Shown here in pieces: positions 1 through 8,660 of a DNA stretch of 64,000 nucleotides (within the stretch, counting starts at the first letter, position 1; each line of letters begins with the position of its first letter). The notes under the pieces are model-generated. The model was not told the origin of the DNA. It made no database searches and was given only the letters and a program-made list of their open reading frames with translations. This DNA is from Nocardioides yefusunii (GTDB taxonomy: Bacteria > Actinomycetota > Actinomycetes > Propionibacteriales > Nocardioidaceae): the NCBI RefSeq assembly GCF_004014875.1, contig NZ_CP034929.1:992001-1056000 (forward strand), in the 5' to 3' direction. Both the position numbers and the translations under genes were made by a program.

Positions 1-349
1 CGTAGACCTTGGTGAGGTTGCCGGGCTTGCCGAACGGGATCTCGCGCTGGGCCTGGCCGTCGCGCAGCTTCTCGCCGAGACCGGCGCGCTGCTCCGGCGT
101 CATGACGCCCAGTTCGAGGTTGACGCCGGTGACGCCGGGGACGTTGCCCACGGCGGCGTTGACGTCACGGGTGATGGTGTCCTTGAGGGGGCACCCTGCG
201 ACGGTCAGGAGGACGGTGACGTCGACGACGCCGGCCTCGCTGACCTCGACGGTGTCGACCATGCCGAGGTCGGTGATCGGACGCTTGATCTCAGGGTCGA
301 TGACCGTGGCCAGCGCGGCCTGGATCTGCTCGAGGGTCGGGGTGCTCAT
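1..349 (-). CDS. mrp: Mrp/ApbC-family iron-sulfur carrier ATPase, N-terminal part (3' end outside window)
   Basis: Only the first 116 codons are present; the gene runs off the left edge. The visible part is a MIP18 (DUF59) domain: a DPEI motif near residue 18, then TDLGMV, then a conserved cysteine in VAGCPL near residue 52. In actinobacterial Mrp proteins this domain precedes a deviant Walker P-loop ATPase that carries Fe-S clusters to apoproteins; that ATPase part is not visible here. The start is an ATG at 347-349 on the minus strand. It lies downstream of the DUF1003 and MgtE-N genes on the same strand, an arrangement also found in mycobacteria. MIP18 domains also occur in SufT-type proteins, but the read-through beyond a normal MIP18 length favours Mrp. 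Confidence 0.85.
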   Translation of the reverse strand, partial: MSTPTLEQIQAALATVIDPEIKRPITDLGMVDTVEVSEAGVVDVTVLLTVAGCPLKDTITRDVNAAVGNVPGVTGVNLELGVMTPEQRAGLGEKLRDGQAQREIPFGKPGNLTKVY

Positions 350-380
350 GGTCGTTGAGTCTACGAGCCGAGGCCAGCCC

Positions 381-923
381 TCACGACTTGGGCCGGTCCT
401 CGGATGCAGGCGTGTCGTTGTCGGTGTCGTCGTCGGGGGCGAGGCGCTGGATCTCCTCGCTCAGGTCGGAGACCGTCGAGCGGAGTTCGGAGCGGATGAA
501 GTCACGGGTGGCCATGTCGCCCTGGTTCATGCGAAGCGAGGCGACCTCGCGAGCCAGGAACTCCATGTCGGCGTGCGCGCGGGTGTTGGCCTGCCGGTCC
601 TGCTCGGCCAGGACACGGTCGCGCTGCTCCTGCCGGTTCTGGGCGAGCATGATCATCGGCGCTGCGTAGGAGGCCTGCAGGCTGAGCATCAGCGTCAGGA
701 AGATGAACGGGTACTCGTCGAAGCGCCAGTCCGTCGGGGCGACGATGTTCCACAGCACCCAGACGAGCACGAAGAGCGTCATCCAGAACAGGAACCGTGC
801 GGTGCCCATGAACCGGGCCACGCCCTCGGCGAAGATGCCGAAGCGGTCGGAATCGTGGTTGCGGCGTCGGCCCAGGCGCCGCTGGTCGCGGGGCTGGTCG
901 AGGCGGTCGATCGGGTCGCTCAC
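381..923 (-). CDS. DUF1003 family membrane protein
   Basis: A 180-residue protein with two membrane segments at about residues 42-63 and 70-93, each rich in Phe, Leu and Trp, separated by a short polar turn. This is the DUF1003 layout. A basic stretch precedes the membrane pair (RRRNHDSDR). The long C-terminal half is hydrophilic and helical and ends in an acidic tail. The GTG start at 921-923 overlaps the TGA of the upstream MgtE-N gene by four bases, so translation is probably coupled. The family has no established biochemical role. The neighbour suggests a link to magnesium or membrane homeostasis, which is inference only. Confidence 0.85.
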   Translation of the reverse strand: MSDPIDRLDQPRDQRRLGRRRNHDSDRFGIFAEGVARFMGTARFLFWMTLFVLVWVLWNIVAPTDWRFDEYPFIFLTLMLSLQASYAAPMIMLAQNRQEQRDRVLAEQDRQANTRAHADMEFLAREVASLRMNQGDMATRDFIRSELRSTVSDLSEEIQRLAPDDDTDNDTPASEDRPKS

Positions 924-2176
924 AGGGCACCGCCCGGACGCGGGGCGTTGTCACGCCATCCCTCGGGGAGCATGTGGTCGAGGAGATCGTCGACCGCGAC
1001 GGCGCCGAGCAGGCGACCCTCCTCGTCGACGACCGGGGCCGCGACCAGGTTGTAGGTCGCGAGGTGGGCCGCGACCTGCTCGATCGAGGCGTCCGGACGC
1101 AGGGTGTCCATCTCGTCGTCGAGAGCGGCGGCGACCAGCGTCGAGGGAGGTTCGCGGAGCAGGCGTTGGATGTGTGCAGCGCCGAGCAGGCGACCGGTGG
1201 GGGTCTCCAACGGCTGACGACAGACGTAGACCAAGGAGGCCAGCGCCGGGGTGAGGTCGGGGTTGCGGACGTGCGCGAGCGCGTCGGCGACGGTCGCGTC
1301 GGGGGAGATGATGACCGGCTCCGGCGTCATCATCGCGCCGGCGGTGAGATCGGCGTACGACATCAGGCGGCGGACGTCCTTCGCCTCCGCGGGGTCCATC
1401 GCGTCGAGCAGGGTCGCAGCGGTCTCGGGGGAGAGGTCGGCGATCAGGTCGGCGGCGTCGTCGGGGGACATCTCCTCGAGGACGTCGGCGGCGCGCTCGG
1501 TGTCGAGGGCCTCGAGGATCTCGACCTGGTCCTCCTCGGGCAGCTCCTCGAGGACGTCGGCGAGGCGTTCGTCGGTGAGCCCGGCGACCACGGCGGAACG
1601 ACGCTCCACCGGGAGGTCGTGGATCACGGCTGCCGCGTCTGCGGGACGCAGATCGGTGAGCGCGGCGAGCAGGTGCGTGGCGCCCTGGCCGTCCTCGCGG
1701 CGGAACAGTCCGTCGACGTCGCGCCACTCGACGGTGTGGGTCTGGCCCTTGCGCCGGAAGCCCTTGCCGGGCTCCTGGACGGCGACGCGGGAGATCACCC
1801 AGTCGCGGTTGCGGGCACGTTCGAGGCCGACGTCGTAGACCGTACCGACCACCCCGGTGGGGCGGACGGTGACGGTGCGGTCGAACATCTGGCCCACGAC
1901 GAGGGTCTCGGTGGAACGCAGTTCGAAGCGGCGCATGTTGAGCAGGCCGGTGGTGTGCACCTGACCGGACTCGATCGCGGTGACGCGGGTCATCGGCACG
2001 AAGATGCGGCGTCGTCCGAAGACGTCGGCCACCAGCCCCAGGACGCGCGGCTGACTGTTCTCCGAACGGACCGCGGCGACGATGTCGCGCACCTTGCCGA
2101 CCTGGTCGCCACGGGGGTCGAAGACGGGGAGGCCGACCAAGCGGGCCGCGAAGACACGGGCGGGTGCGGTGCTCAT
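920..2176 (-). CDS. Soluble PRC-barrel / MgtE N-domain / tandem CBS protein
   Basis: The product has 418 residues. A PRC-barrel-like region comes first (about residues 10-85, with VGLPVFDPRGDQVGKV). It is followed by the right-handed helical MgtE intracellular N domain (about 180-290, with repeated LEELPEEDQVEILEAL-like units) and by a CBS pair (about 290-410). In MgtE channels the N and CBS domains sense cytosolic magnesium, but no membrane pore domain follows here, so this is a soluble regulator or partner rather than a channel. The ATG at 2174-2176 is preceded by a strong AGGAGG. The much longer reading frame extending to position 4588 has no support beyond this start, because it would cover the acyltransferase gene on the other strand. 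Confidence 0.85.
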   Translation of the reverse strand: MSTAPARVFAARLVGLPVFDPRGDQVGKVRDIVAAVRSENSQPRVLGLVADVFGRRRIFVPMTRVTAIESGQVHTTGLLNMRRFELRSTETLVVGQMFDRTVTVRPTGVVGTVYDVGLERARNRDWVISRVAVQEPGKGFRRKGQTHTVEWRDVDGLFRREDGQGATHLLAALTDLRPADAAAVIHDLPVERRSAVVAGLTDERLADVLEELPEEDQVEILEALDTERAADVLEEMSPDDAADLIADLSPETAATLLDAMDPAEAKDVRRLMSYADLTAGAMMTPEPVIISPDATVADALAHVRNPDLTPALASLVYVCRQPLETPTGRLLGAAHIQRLLREPPSTLVAAALDDEMDTLRPDASIEQVAAHLATYNLVAAPVVDEEGRLLGAVAVDDLLDHMLPEGWRDNAPRPGGAL

Positions 2177-2401
2177 CGGTGCTCCTCCTGTGCGGACGAC
2201 GTACACCGGGTATCGGGTGCTCCCCGAGGGTACCTCTCGCGACTGCACCGTCGGCGCACCACGCGGTCGTGCCGAGCGCTGAGGGGGCGCTGGTGATAGC
2301 GTCTCGCGTCGCGGACAGGTGTCTCGGAGGCGGACTCGACGCCCCTCCTGCAGGCGCAGTGACCATGCCGGACCGGGGGCACGGCGGCGGGGCCGTGACG
2401 C

Positions 2402-4573
2402 ATGACGGAAGCAGGAGCAGTGGCAGGCGAGCGTACGACCGATGAACGCCCGGCGACCGGGTTCCGGTTGCGCCGTGACGTGCAGGGTCTCAGGGCGTTG
2501 GCCGTGGGGATCGTGGTGGTCAACCACCTCTTCGGCGACGTCCTGCCCGGTGGTTTCGTCGGCGTCGACGTCTTCCTGGTGGTCTCCGGTTACCTCATCA
2601 CGGCACTGATGCTCCGCGAGGTCGACCGCACCGGCACGCTCTCCCTGCGCAGTTTCTATGCCCGGCGTGCGCGCAGGATCCTGCCCGCCGCGACGCTGGT
2701 GCTCGTCCTGACGGCTCTGGCGTCGGTCTTCGTCCTGCCCCTGCTGCGGGCTCGTGCGGTCCTGGAGGACGCGTTCTGGTCGACGTTGTTCCTGGGCAAC
2801 GTCCGGATGGCGCAGGTGGGCAGCGACTACTTCGCCGAGGACTCCCCGGCCTCTCCGCTGCGCCACTACTGGTCGCTGGCGGTGGAGGAGCAGTTCTACC
2901 TGGTCTGGCCGCTGGTCCTGCTGGCCTGCGTGGTCTGGGCGGCACGGCGTCAGTCCTCCGTGGCGGTGCGGATGCGTCGGGTCGCGGTCGGCCTGCTCGG
3001 GGTCGCGGTGCTGGCCTCGGTGACGTGGTCCTGGTGGGCCACCGAGCACTCGCCGACCACCGCCTACTACTCGACCTTCACCCGCACCCACGAGCTCGCG
3101 ATCGGTGCCCTCCTCGCCTTCGTCCCGGTGACGTTGGGGCTGACACGTCGGGCCCGCGAACTCCTCGTCTGGGCCGGGTTGACGGCGATCGCCGTCTCGG
3201 CCTTCCTCTTCGACTCCTCGACCTCGTTCCCCGGGGTGTGGGCACTCGTCCCGACGCTGGGTGCGGTCGCGGTGCTGCTGGCCGGCGTCGAACGTGAGGA
3301 TGCCAGCGGCTCCCGCCTCCTCGGAGTGGCGCCCGCCGTCCGCCTGGGCGACTGGTCCTACTCGCTCTACCTCTGGCACTGGCCGGTGATCCTGCTGGTC
3401 GCGGCCAGCCTCGACGAAGAACACTGGACGCTGCCGGTCAAGACGACCGTGCTGGTGGCCTGCCTGTTGATCAGTTGGGCCTCCTACGAGTGGGTGGAGA
3501 ATCCGTTCCGGCGTGCGCGTCCGTTCCGTTCGGTCCGGGGCGGCCTGGTCGTCTACCCGGTGAGCGTCGCCCTGGCGCTCGCGGTCGTCGTGGGCTCGGG
3601 AGCGGTGGTCGACCACCGACTCGCGAAGCCGGGTGGGGGTGCCCCGGTGACCCTGGCCGACCGGCCCGCGGTCACCGAGGGAACCGTCGTCGAGGACGAC
3701 GTGGACCGCGTCGCTGCGCTGGTCCAGGCCACCGTCCTCGAAGCAGGAGAGGGACGCGGCATCACGGGCACGCTGACCCCGTCCTTGGTCAACCTGGAGA
3801 GCTCGGTCGCGGACCTGGGGGAGTGCGACTACGTCCAGGGGATGCGGCGTCTCTGTCCGGCCGGCGACGTCGACTCCGACCGCGACGTCGTGGTCCTGGG
3901 TGACTCCCTCGCCCGCGCGATGTCGCCGGGCGTGGTGCGGATGGGCCGCGACCACGGACTGCGGGTGCACGTCCTGGGGTACGCGGGCTGCCCGGCCACC
4001 ACCCTGGTCCAGCCGGCACGGGGCAGTTCTCGTCCGTGGGAGGCCTGCGAGGACTTCAAGGCCTGGGCCCGGAGCGTGATCGCCGATCTGCGCCCTGAGA
4101 TCGTCCTGGTCGCCACCTCGGCCAACCGTGTCCTGGACCCGAAGACCGGTGCGGTGGTCAAGGAGTCGGACCCCCGCTACCTCTCCCTCGCGAAGACGGG
4201 GTGGCGCGACCTGGTCACCGACCTGCGCCGCGACGCGCAGCGAGTGGCGGTCTTCGCCAACACCCCGCGCCTCCCCGAGCGCCCGGCCGACTGCCTCACC
4301 GACGGCTCGCCGACGCTGGCTGACTGCACGTTCACCCCTGACGAGAAGGTGGCCTCCCAGGCCGCGACCCTGATGGCCGCCGGTCGCGAGGCGGGCGCCC
4401 AGGTGGTCGATGCCGCGCAGTGGTTCTGCTTCGGGGGCCGCTGCCCGATGGTGGTGGGGGAGTACGTGACCCTGCGCGACACCCACCACATGACGCCGCA
4501 GTACGCCGAACAGATCGCCGTGCCGCTCGCACGCGAACTGGGCCTCGCCTCCTCGGCCCGCGCGGCCGGCTGA
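2402..4573 (+). CDS. Acyltransferase-3 / SGNH fusion protein (OafB-like O-acetyltransferase), copy 1
   Basis: A 723-residue integral membrane protein. The N-terminal acyltransferase-3 domain (about residues 20-375) opens with RRDVQGLRALAV and shows the family signatures GVDVFLVVSGYLIT and LRHYWSLAVEEQFYLVWP, with some ten hydrophobic helices. The C-terminal half (from about 455) is an SGNH-type domain with block I GDS near residue 500 and a terminal D-x-H-H motif (RDTHHMTP) near 690. Such fusions take acetyl from the cytosol and O-acetylate cell-wall or capsular glycans outside. Block I reads GDSLARA, whereas the second copy has GDSHARA. No clear ribosome-binding site precedes the ATG. The next gene is a paralogue in tandem. 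Confidence 0.9.
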   Translation: MTEAGAVAGERTTDERPATGFRLRRDVQGLRALAVGIVVVNHLFGDVLPGGFVGVDVFLVVSGYLITALMLREVDRTGTLSLRSFYARRARRILPAATLVLVLTALASVFVLPLLRARAVLEDAFWSTLFLGNVRMAQVGSDYFAEDSPASPLRHYWSLAVEEQFYLVWPLVLLACVVWAARRQSSVAVRMRRVAVGLLGVAVLASVTWSWWATEHSPTTAYYSTFTRTHELAIGALLAFVPVTLGLTRRARELLVWAGLTAIAVSAFLFDSSTSFPGVWALVPTLGAVAVLLAGVEREDASGSRLLGVAPAVRLGDWSYSLYLWHWPVILLVAASLDEEHWTLPVKTTVLVACLLISWASYEWVENPFRRARPFRSVRGGLVVYPVSVALALAVVVGSGAVVDHRLAKPGGGAPVTLADRPAVTEGTVVEDDVDRVAALVQATVLEAGEGRGITGTLTPSLVNLESSVADLGECDYVQGMRRLCPAGDVDSDRDVVVLGDSLARAMSPGVVRMGRDHGLRVHVLGYAGCPATTLVQPARGSSRPWEACEDFKAWARSVIADLRPEIVLVATSANRVLDPKTGAVVKESDPRYLSLAKTGWRDLVTDLRRDAQRVAVFANTPRLPERPADCLTDGSPTLADCTFTPDEKVASQAATLMAAGREAGAQVVDAAQWFCFGGRCPMVVGEYVTLRDTHHMTPQYAEQIAVPLARELGLASSARAAG

Positions 4574-4581
4574 CCCGGACT

Positions 4582-4595
4582 CCCCCAAGTGGGGG
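4582..4595 (+). terminator. Short hairpin after the first acyltransferase gene
   Basis: Five C residues and five G residues flank a four-base AAGT loop, nine bases after the stop codon. The next 26 bases are unusually A-rich for this genome, and TAAAAT at 4616-4621 resembles a -10 box. The segment may end the first gene and start the second. No U tract follows, so a terminator role is weakly supported. Confidence 0.35.
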
Positions 4596-4672
4596 TTGCG
4601 AAAAGAGATTGAAGGTAAAATCTCTGGGGCCCGACACCTCGGGTCATTGGCGTGACGATCAACGAGGTGGGC

Positions 4673-6910
4673 ATGGGGAACGAATTCGACGCAGGACGAC
4701 AGGCCCTCCCGGATGATGTGGCGAGAGCTGTGCCGACCAGCGTGCCGGCCGCGCGCTCAGCTCAACGCAGGGACGTCCAGGGGCTCCGCGCCGTCGCCGT
4801 CCTCGCCGTCGTCGTCAACCATCTCGCCCCGGGCGTGCTGCCCGGTGGGTTCACCGGCGTCGACGTCTTCCTGGTGCTCTCGGGCTACCTGATCACCGGA
4901 CTGCTCCTGCGCGAGTTCCGTGAGAGTGGCCGCATCTCGCTGGCCGACTTCTACGCCCGCCGTGCCCGACGGATCGTGCCCGCAGCCACCCTGGTGATCG
5001 TGGTGACGGCCCTCGCCTCGTTGCTCGTGCTGCCGTTGACGCGCACCCGGGACCTGCTCGTGGACGGCCTCTGGGCCTCGCTGTTCGCTGCCAACGTCCG
5101 GATGGCGCAGGTGGGCACCGACTACTTCACCCAGTCGGCACCGCCGTCGGCGTTGCGGCACTACTGGTCGCTGGCCGTGGAGGAGCAGTTCTACCTCGTG
5201 TGGCCGGCGCTCCTGGCCGTCGTCGCCCTGGTGGTGGTGGGGCGTGGAGCGCGAGCGGCGATCCCGCTGCGGGGCTTCCTGCGCACCGGGCGAGTGCTGT
5301 TGCTGATCGCTCTGGTGGCCTCGTTGCTGTGGTCGGTGCACGCCACTGGCACGTCGCCGACGACGGCCTACTACTCCACGTTCACCCGGGTCCACGAGCT
5401 CGCGCTGGGCGCCCTGCTCGCCTTCCTGCCGGTGGCCGCGCTCTCCCGTCCGGTGCGGGAGGTGCTCGTCTGGGGTGGTCTCGGTGCCGTCGGTGTGGCA
5501 TTCCTGTTCCTGGGTGACGTCGCCGTCCCGGGCACGGCTGCGCTGCTCCCGACGCTGGGGACGGCAGCGGTCCTGCTCGCCGGCAGCGCGGCGAGCGCCC
5601 ACGGCCCGCACGGTCCGCACCCGACGCAGACCTGGGGTGGGCGCCTGTTGGGGATCCGTCCGGCCGTCGCGGTCGGTGACTGGTCCTACTCGCTCTACCT
5701 GTGGCATTGGCCGTTGGTCGTCCTGGTGCCGGTGGCGCTCGGACGCGACGCCCTGGGGGCCGACGGCATCCTCGGGGTGCTGGTGCTCTCCCTGTTCCTG
5801 AGCTGGGTCTCCTACCGCTGGGTGGAGACGCCCTTCCGCACGGCGCGTCTGTGGCGTGCGCCGCGCCGTGCCCTCTCGATCTACCCCGGCTCGGTGCTGG
5901 CGGTGGCCGTGGTGGTGGTCGCCGCCTCGGCCGTCGTCGACTCCCGGCTGGACTCCGACGGTGCCACGATCCGGGTCTCCGACTACGCCGAGCTCCTCGA
6001 GGAGAGCGACGGGGGCGGCGACGGGACGCCTGCTGTCGAGCCGGAGGTGCTCGCGGTCCGGGCGGCGGTGCTCGCCGCCCGTGAGGGGCGTGAGATTCCG
6101 GCCGGACTCGTGCCGAGTGCTCTTGACGCGCCACGGTCCTTCGCCGACCTGGGTGACTGCAACTACAAGAGCGTCACCAAGAAGTTGTGCCCCCTGGGAG
6201 ACCCCGACGCAGACCGCTCGATCGTCCTGGTCGGCGACTCCCATGCCCGCGCGGCCTCTCCGGCGTTCGTCGAGATCGGGCGTCGTCACGGCTACCGCGT
6301 CTACGTTCTGGGCCTCGCCGGGTGCCACCCGACCGCACTCGTGCAGGTCGCTGCGGACACCGGTCAGGTGATGAGTACCTGTGAGCGTTTCAAGCGCTGG
6401 ACGGCGAAGACGGTCGACCGCCTTGCGCCCGACCACCTCGTGGTGGCCTCCTACGCCGGATGGGCGCGTGAGGACCTCACCGGCGAGGTGATCGCCCCCG
6501 AGAACGACGGCGAGCGGTTCCTCGACGCCGCTGAGCGCGGATGGACCCGCTGGTACGGACGACTCTCGAAGAACGCGACTCGCACCCACGTCCTGACCGA
6601 CTTCCCCTACCTCGACGGGATCCCCGCCGACTGCCTGACCACGCTCCGGGGCGACCTGGGGCGCTGCTCCTACCATCCGGGCCAGTTGATGCTGGACCTC
6701 GAACAGCGTGAGGAGCGGGCCGCCGACGCCGTGGGTGCCAACGTCATCGACGCGTACGCCTGGTTCTGCGACGAGGGCGTCTGCCCCTCCGTGGTGGGGC
6801 GCACGATCACGATGCGCGACGAGCACCACGTCACCCCGCAGTACGCCATCGAACTCAGCGATGCGGTCGCTCGACGCATGCTCCTGCCGGAAGTGGTTGC
6901 CCAGCACTAG
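4673..6910 (+). CDS. Acyltransferase-3 / SGNH fusion protein (OafB-like O-acetyltransferase), copy 2
   Basis: A 745-residue paralogue of the preceding gene with the same order: acyltransferase-3 domain (about residues 25-400; GVDVFLVLSGYLITG and LRHYWSLAVEEQFYLVWP), then an extracytoplasmic SGNH domain with GDSHARA near 521-527 and the closing motif MRDEHHVTPQYA near 713. The full set of catalytic Ser, Asp and His candidates is present. It probably O-acetylates a surface polysaccharide. I chose the ATG at 4673 because GAGGTGGG sits just upstream; an in-frame GTG at 4652 is possible and would add seven residues. The two copies are close enough to have arisen by duplication, yet their SGNH halves differ much more than their membrane halves, which suggests different acceptors. 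Confidence 0.9.
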   Translation: MGNEFDAGRQALPDDVARAVPTSVPAARSAQRRDVQGLRAVAVLAVVVNHLAPGVLPGGFTGVDVFLVLSGYLITGLLLREFRESGRISLADFYARRARRIVPAATLVIVVTALASLLVLPLTRTRDLLVDGLWASLFAANVRMAQVGTDYFTQSAPPSALRHYWSLAVEEQFYLVWPALLAVVALVVVGRGARAAIPLRGFLRTGRVLLLIALVASLLWSVHATGTSPTTAYYSTFTRVHELALGALLAFLPVAALSRPVREVLVWGGLGAVGVAFLFLGDVAVPGTAALLPTLGTAAVLLAGSAASAHGPHGPHPTQTWGGRLLGIRPAVAVGDWSYSLYLWHWPLVVLVPVALGRDALGADGILGVLVLSLFLSWVSYRWVETPFRTARLWRAPRRALSIYPGSVLAVAVVVVAASAVVDSRLDSDGATIRVSDYAELLEESDGGGDGTPAVEPEVLAVRAAVLAAREGREIPAGLVPSALDAPRSFADLGDCNYKSVTKKLCPLGDPDADRSIVLVGDSHARAASPAFVEIGRRHGYRVYVLGLAGCHPTALVQVAADTGQVMSTCERFKRWTAKTVDRLAPDHLVVASYAGWAREDLTGEVIAPENDGERFLDAAERGWTRWYGRLSKNATRTHVLTDFPYLDGIPADCLTTLRGDLGRCSYHPGQLMLDLEQREERAADAVGANVIDAYAWFCDEGVCPSVVGRTITMRDEHHVTPQYAIELSDAVARRMLLPEVVAQH

Positions 6911-6931
6911 GCTGCGGCAGGCGCCTTGCCC

Positions 6932-6949
6932 GTGGGTCTCGGGACCCAC
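6932..6949 (+). terminator. Weak hairpin after the second acyltransferase gene
   Basis: Seven-base inverted repeat GTGGGTC / GACCCAC with a TCGG loop, 22 bases after the stop codon. No U-rich tail follows, so it is only a candidate. Confidence 0.35.
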
Positions 6950-6975
6950 CTGCGGTGGTGCTCGTCACACCACGG

Positions 6976-7003
6976 TTAACGTTCGGTCACCCGGAGGTAG
7001 CAT
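6976..7003 (+). promoter_or_regulatory. Candidate promoter of the acyl-CoA dehydrogenase gene
   Basis: TTAACG (6976-6981) and TAGCAT (6998-7003) are 16 bases apart, a reasonable -35/-10 pair. The start codon lies 50 bases downstream and has its own Shine-Dalgarno sequence. Confidence 0.4.
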
Positions 7004-7052
7004 CCGGTGCGCCCGGACCCTCGTCCGTGCCCAGTCCGCTGAAAGGAACACC

Positions 7053-8249
7053 ATGGCCCGCCTCTGTCAGACCGACGGCCTCACCGAGGACCAGCAGGAG
7101 ATCCTCAAGGCAGTACGACAGTTCGTCGACGAGAAGATCATCCCGGTCGCCCAGGAGCTCGAGCACGCCGACGAGTACCCGACCGACATCGTCGAGGGCC
7201 TCAAGGAACTCGGGATCTTCGGCCTGATGATCCCCGAGGAGTACGACGGTCTGGGCGAGTCCCTGCTGACCTACGCGCTCTGCGTCGAGGAGATCGCTCG
7301 CGGCTGGATGAGCGTCTCCGGCGTCATCAACACCCACTTCATCGTGGCCTACATGCTGATGAAGCACGGCACCGAGGAGCAGAAGCGCAGGTACCTGCCC
7401 CGCATGGCGACCGGTGAGGTCCGTGGCGCCTTCTCGATGTCCGAGCCCGGACTGGGCTCCGACGTCTCGGCCGTCTCCACCAAGGCCACCAAGCAGGCCG
7501 ACGGTTCCTACTCCATCACCGGCCAGAAGATGTGGCTGACCAACGGTGGGTCCTCCACCCTGGTCGCGGTGCTGACCAAGACCGACGAGGGTGCGTCCTC
7601 GGTCTACAAGAACATGACCACCTTCCTGGTGGAGAAGACCCCCGGCTTCGGCGAGGTCGCTCAGGGCGTCACCGTCCCGGGCAAGATCGACAAGATGGGC
7701 TACAAGGGCATCGACACCACGGAGATGATCTTCGAGGGTCACCAGATCTCTGCGGACCAGATCCTGGGCGGCGAGCCGGGCAAGGGCTTCTTCCAGATGA
7801 TGGACGGCGTCGAGGTCGGCCGCGTCAACGTCGCTGCTCGCGCCTGCGGTCTGGCCTGGCGCGGTTTCGAGTTGGGTGTCGACTACGCCCAGCAGCGCGA
7901 GACCTTCGGCAAGCCGATTGCCGAGCACCAGGCCGTCCTGTTCCGCCTCGCGGAGATGGCGACCAAGGTCGAGACCGCCCACACGATGATGGTGCGCGCG
8001 GCCCGCAAGAAGGACTCCGGCGAGCGCATGGACGTCGAGGCCGGCATGGCCAAGATGGTCGCCTCGGAGTACGCCAACGAGGTTGTCGAGGACTCCTTCC
8101 GGATCCACGGTGGCTACGGCTACTCCAAGGAGTACGAGATCGAGCGGATCATGCGCGAAGTGAAGTTCATGCTGATCGGTGAGGGCACCTCCGACATCCA
8201 GAAGATGATCATCGGTCGTCAGCTCCTCAAGGAGTACGCGATCCGCTGA
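7053..8249 (+). CDS. Acyl-CoA dehydrogenase
   Basis: A 398-residue flavoprotein that oxidises an acyl-CoA to the trans-2-enoyl-CoA and passes electrons to ETF. All three family regions are visible: the N-terminal helical domain, the middle beta domain (FSMSEPGLGSDVS, KMWLTNGG) and the C-terminal helical domain with RETFGKPIAEHQAV and IHGGYGYSKEYEIER. The catalytic glutamate of the GEGTSDIQ motif is at residue 377. Length and motifs fit the short/branched-chain group, but the substrate cannot be read from sequence. The ATG at 7053 follows GAAAGGA. A longer reading frame upstream is not supported. The gene is monocistronic: a promoter-like pair precedes it and a strong terminator follows. Confidence 0.93.
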   Translation: MARLCQTDGLTEDQQEILKAVRQFVDEKIIPVAQELEHADEYPTDIVEGLKELGIFGLMIPEEYDGLGESLLTYALCVEEIARGWMSVSGVINTHFIVAYMLMKHGTEEQKRRYLPRMATGEVRGAFSMSEPGLGSDVSAVSTKATKQADGSYSITGQKMWLTNGGSSTLVAVLTKTDEGASSVYKNMTTFLVEKTPGFGEVAQGVTVPGKIDKMGYKGIDTTEMIFEGHQISADQILGGEPGKGFFQMMDGVEVGRVNVAARACGLAWRGFELGVDYAQQRETFGKPIAEHQAVLFRLAEMATKVETAHTMMVRAARKKDSGERMDVEAGMAKMVASEYANEVVEDSFRIHGGYGYSKEYEIERIMREVKFMLIGEGTSDIQKMIIGRQLLKEYAIR

Positions 8250-8280
8250 CCTGGTGAGGGGCCCCGCCCCTGACGTCGTC

Positions 8281-8316
8281 CATGACGCCTCGACCTGTAC
8301 GGGTCGGGGCGTCATG
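8281..8316 (+). terminator. Strong intrinsic terminator after the acyl-CoA dehydrogenase gene
   Basis: CATGACGCC and CGACC pair with GGTCG and GGCGTCATG around a short loop, with one mismatch. The next bases are pyrimidine-rich (CGTCTTCTTCTCC). Confidence 0.8.
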
Positions 8317-8393
8317 CGTCTTCTTCTCCGGGGTGGTTGGCAGCGCCACGTCCGAGTGGGACCGTGGAAGGACCCACGAGGAGAGGAGGGCCC

Positions 8394-8570
8394 ATGGCCA
8401 ACGAAGACCTCAAGGCCCGGATGAAGGAAGCCCTGGACCGCAAGAACGGTCACGAGCAGGGCGTCCACGCCGACGGACCGGCGAAGGAGAAGGCCCACGG
8501 CTCGGAGGTGTCGGACCGCAACGTCGCCGTGCCGATGCACCGCCGCAAGGCAGGAGGAGGGGGCGCCTGA
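8394..8570 (+). CDS. Small basic protein, DUF5302-like
   Basis: A 58-residue hydrophilic protein (MANEDLKARMKEALDRKNG at the N terminus). A charged helix comes first, then a flexible Gly/His/Lys-rich middle and a basic HRRKAGGG tail. Helix plus RRKxG tail is the pattern of DUF5302, a small actinobacterial family with no known function. The ATG is preceded by GAGAGGAGGG at ideal distance, which supports real translation. It stands alone between a terminator and the upstream region of the sulfotransferase-like gene. Confidence 0.65.
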   Translation: MANEDLKARMKEALDRKNGHEQGVHADGPAKEKAHGSEVSDRNVAVPMHRRKAGGGGA

Positions 8571-8660
8571 TCGGTTTCCTGGCGTCCACCCTCCAGTGTC
8601 CGACGTCCTTCGGCGACGGGTCCGGGATCTCCGGGCACCGTCGTCGAAGGGCGTGAGTGG

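Noticed and set aside
920-4588. A 1222-codon minus-strand frame
   Set aside because: Only the last third matches a protein family, with a good start and AGGAGG at 2176; the remainder is the shadow of the acyltransferase gene.
4596-4621. TTGCGA and TAAAAT as a full promoter for the second acyltransferase gene
   Set aside because: The spacer is only 14 bases, too short for a normal -35/-10 pair; only the -10-like box is worth noting.
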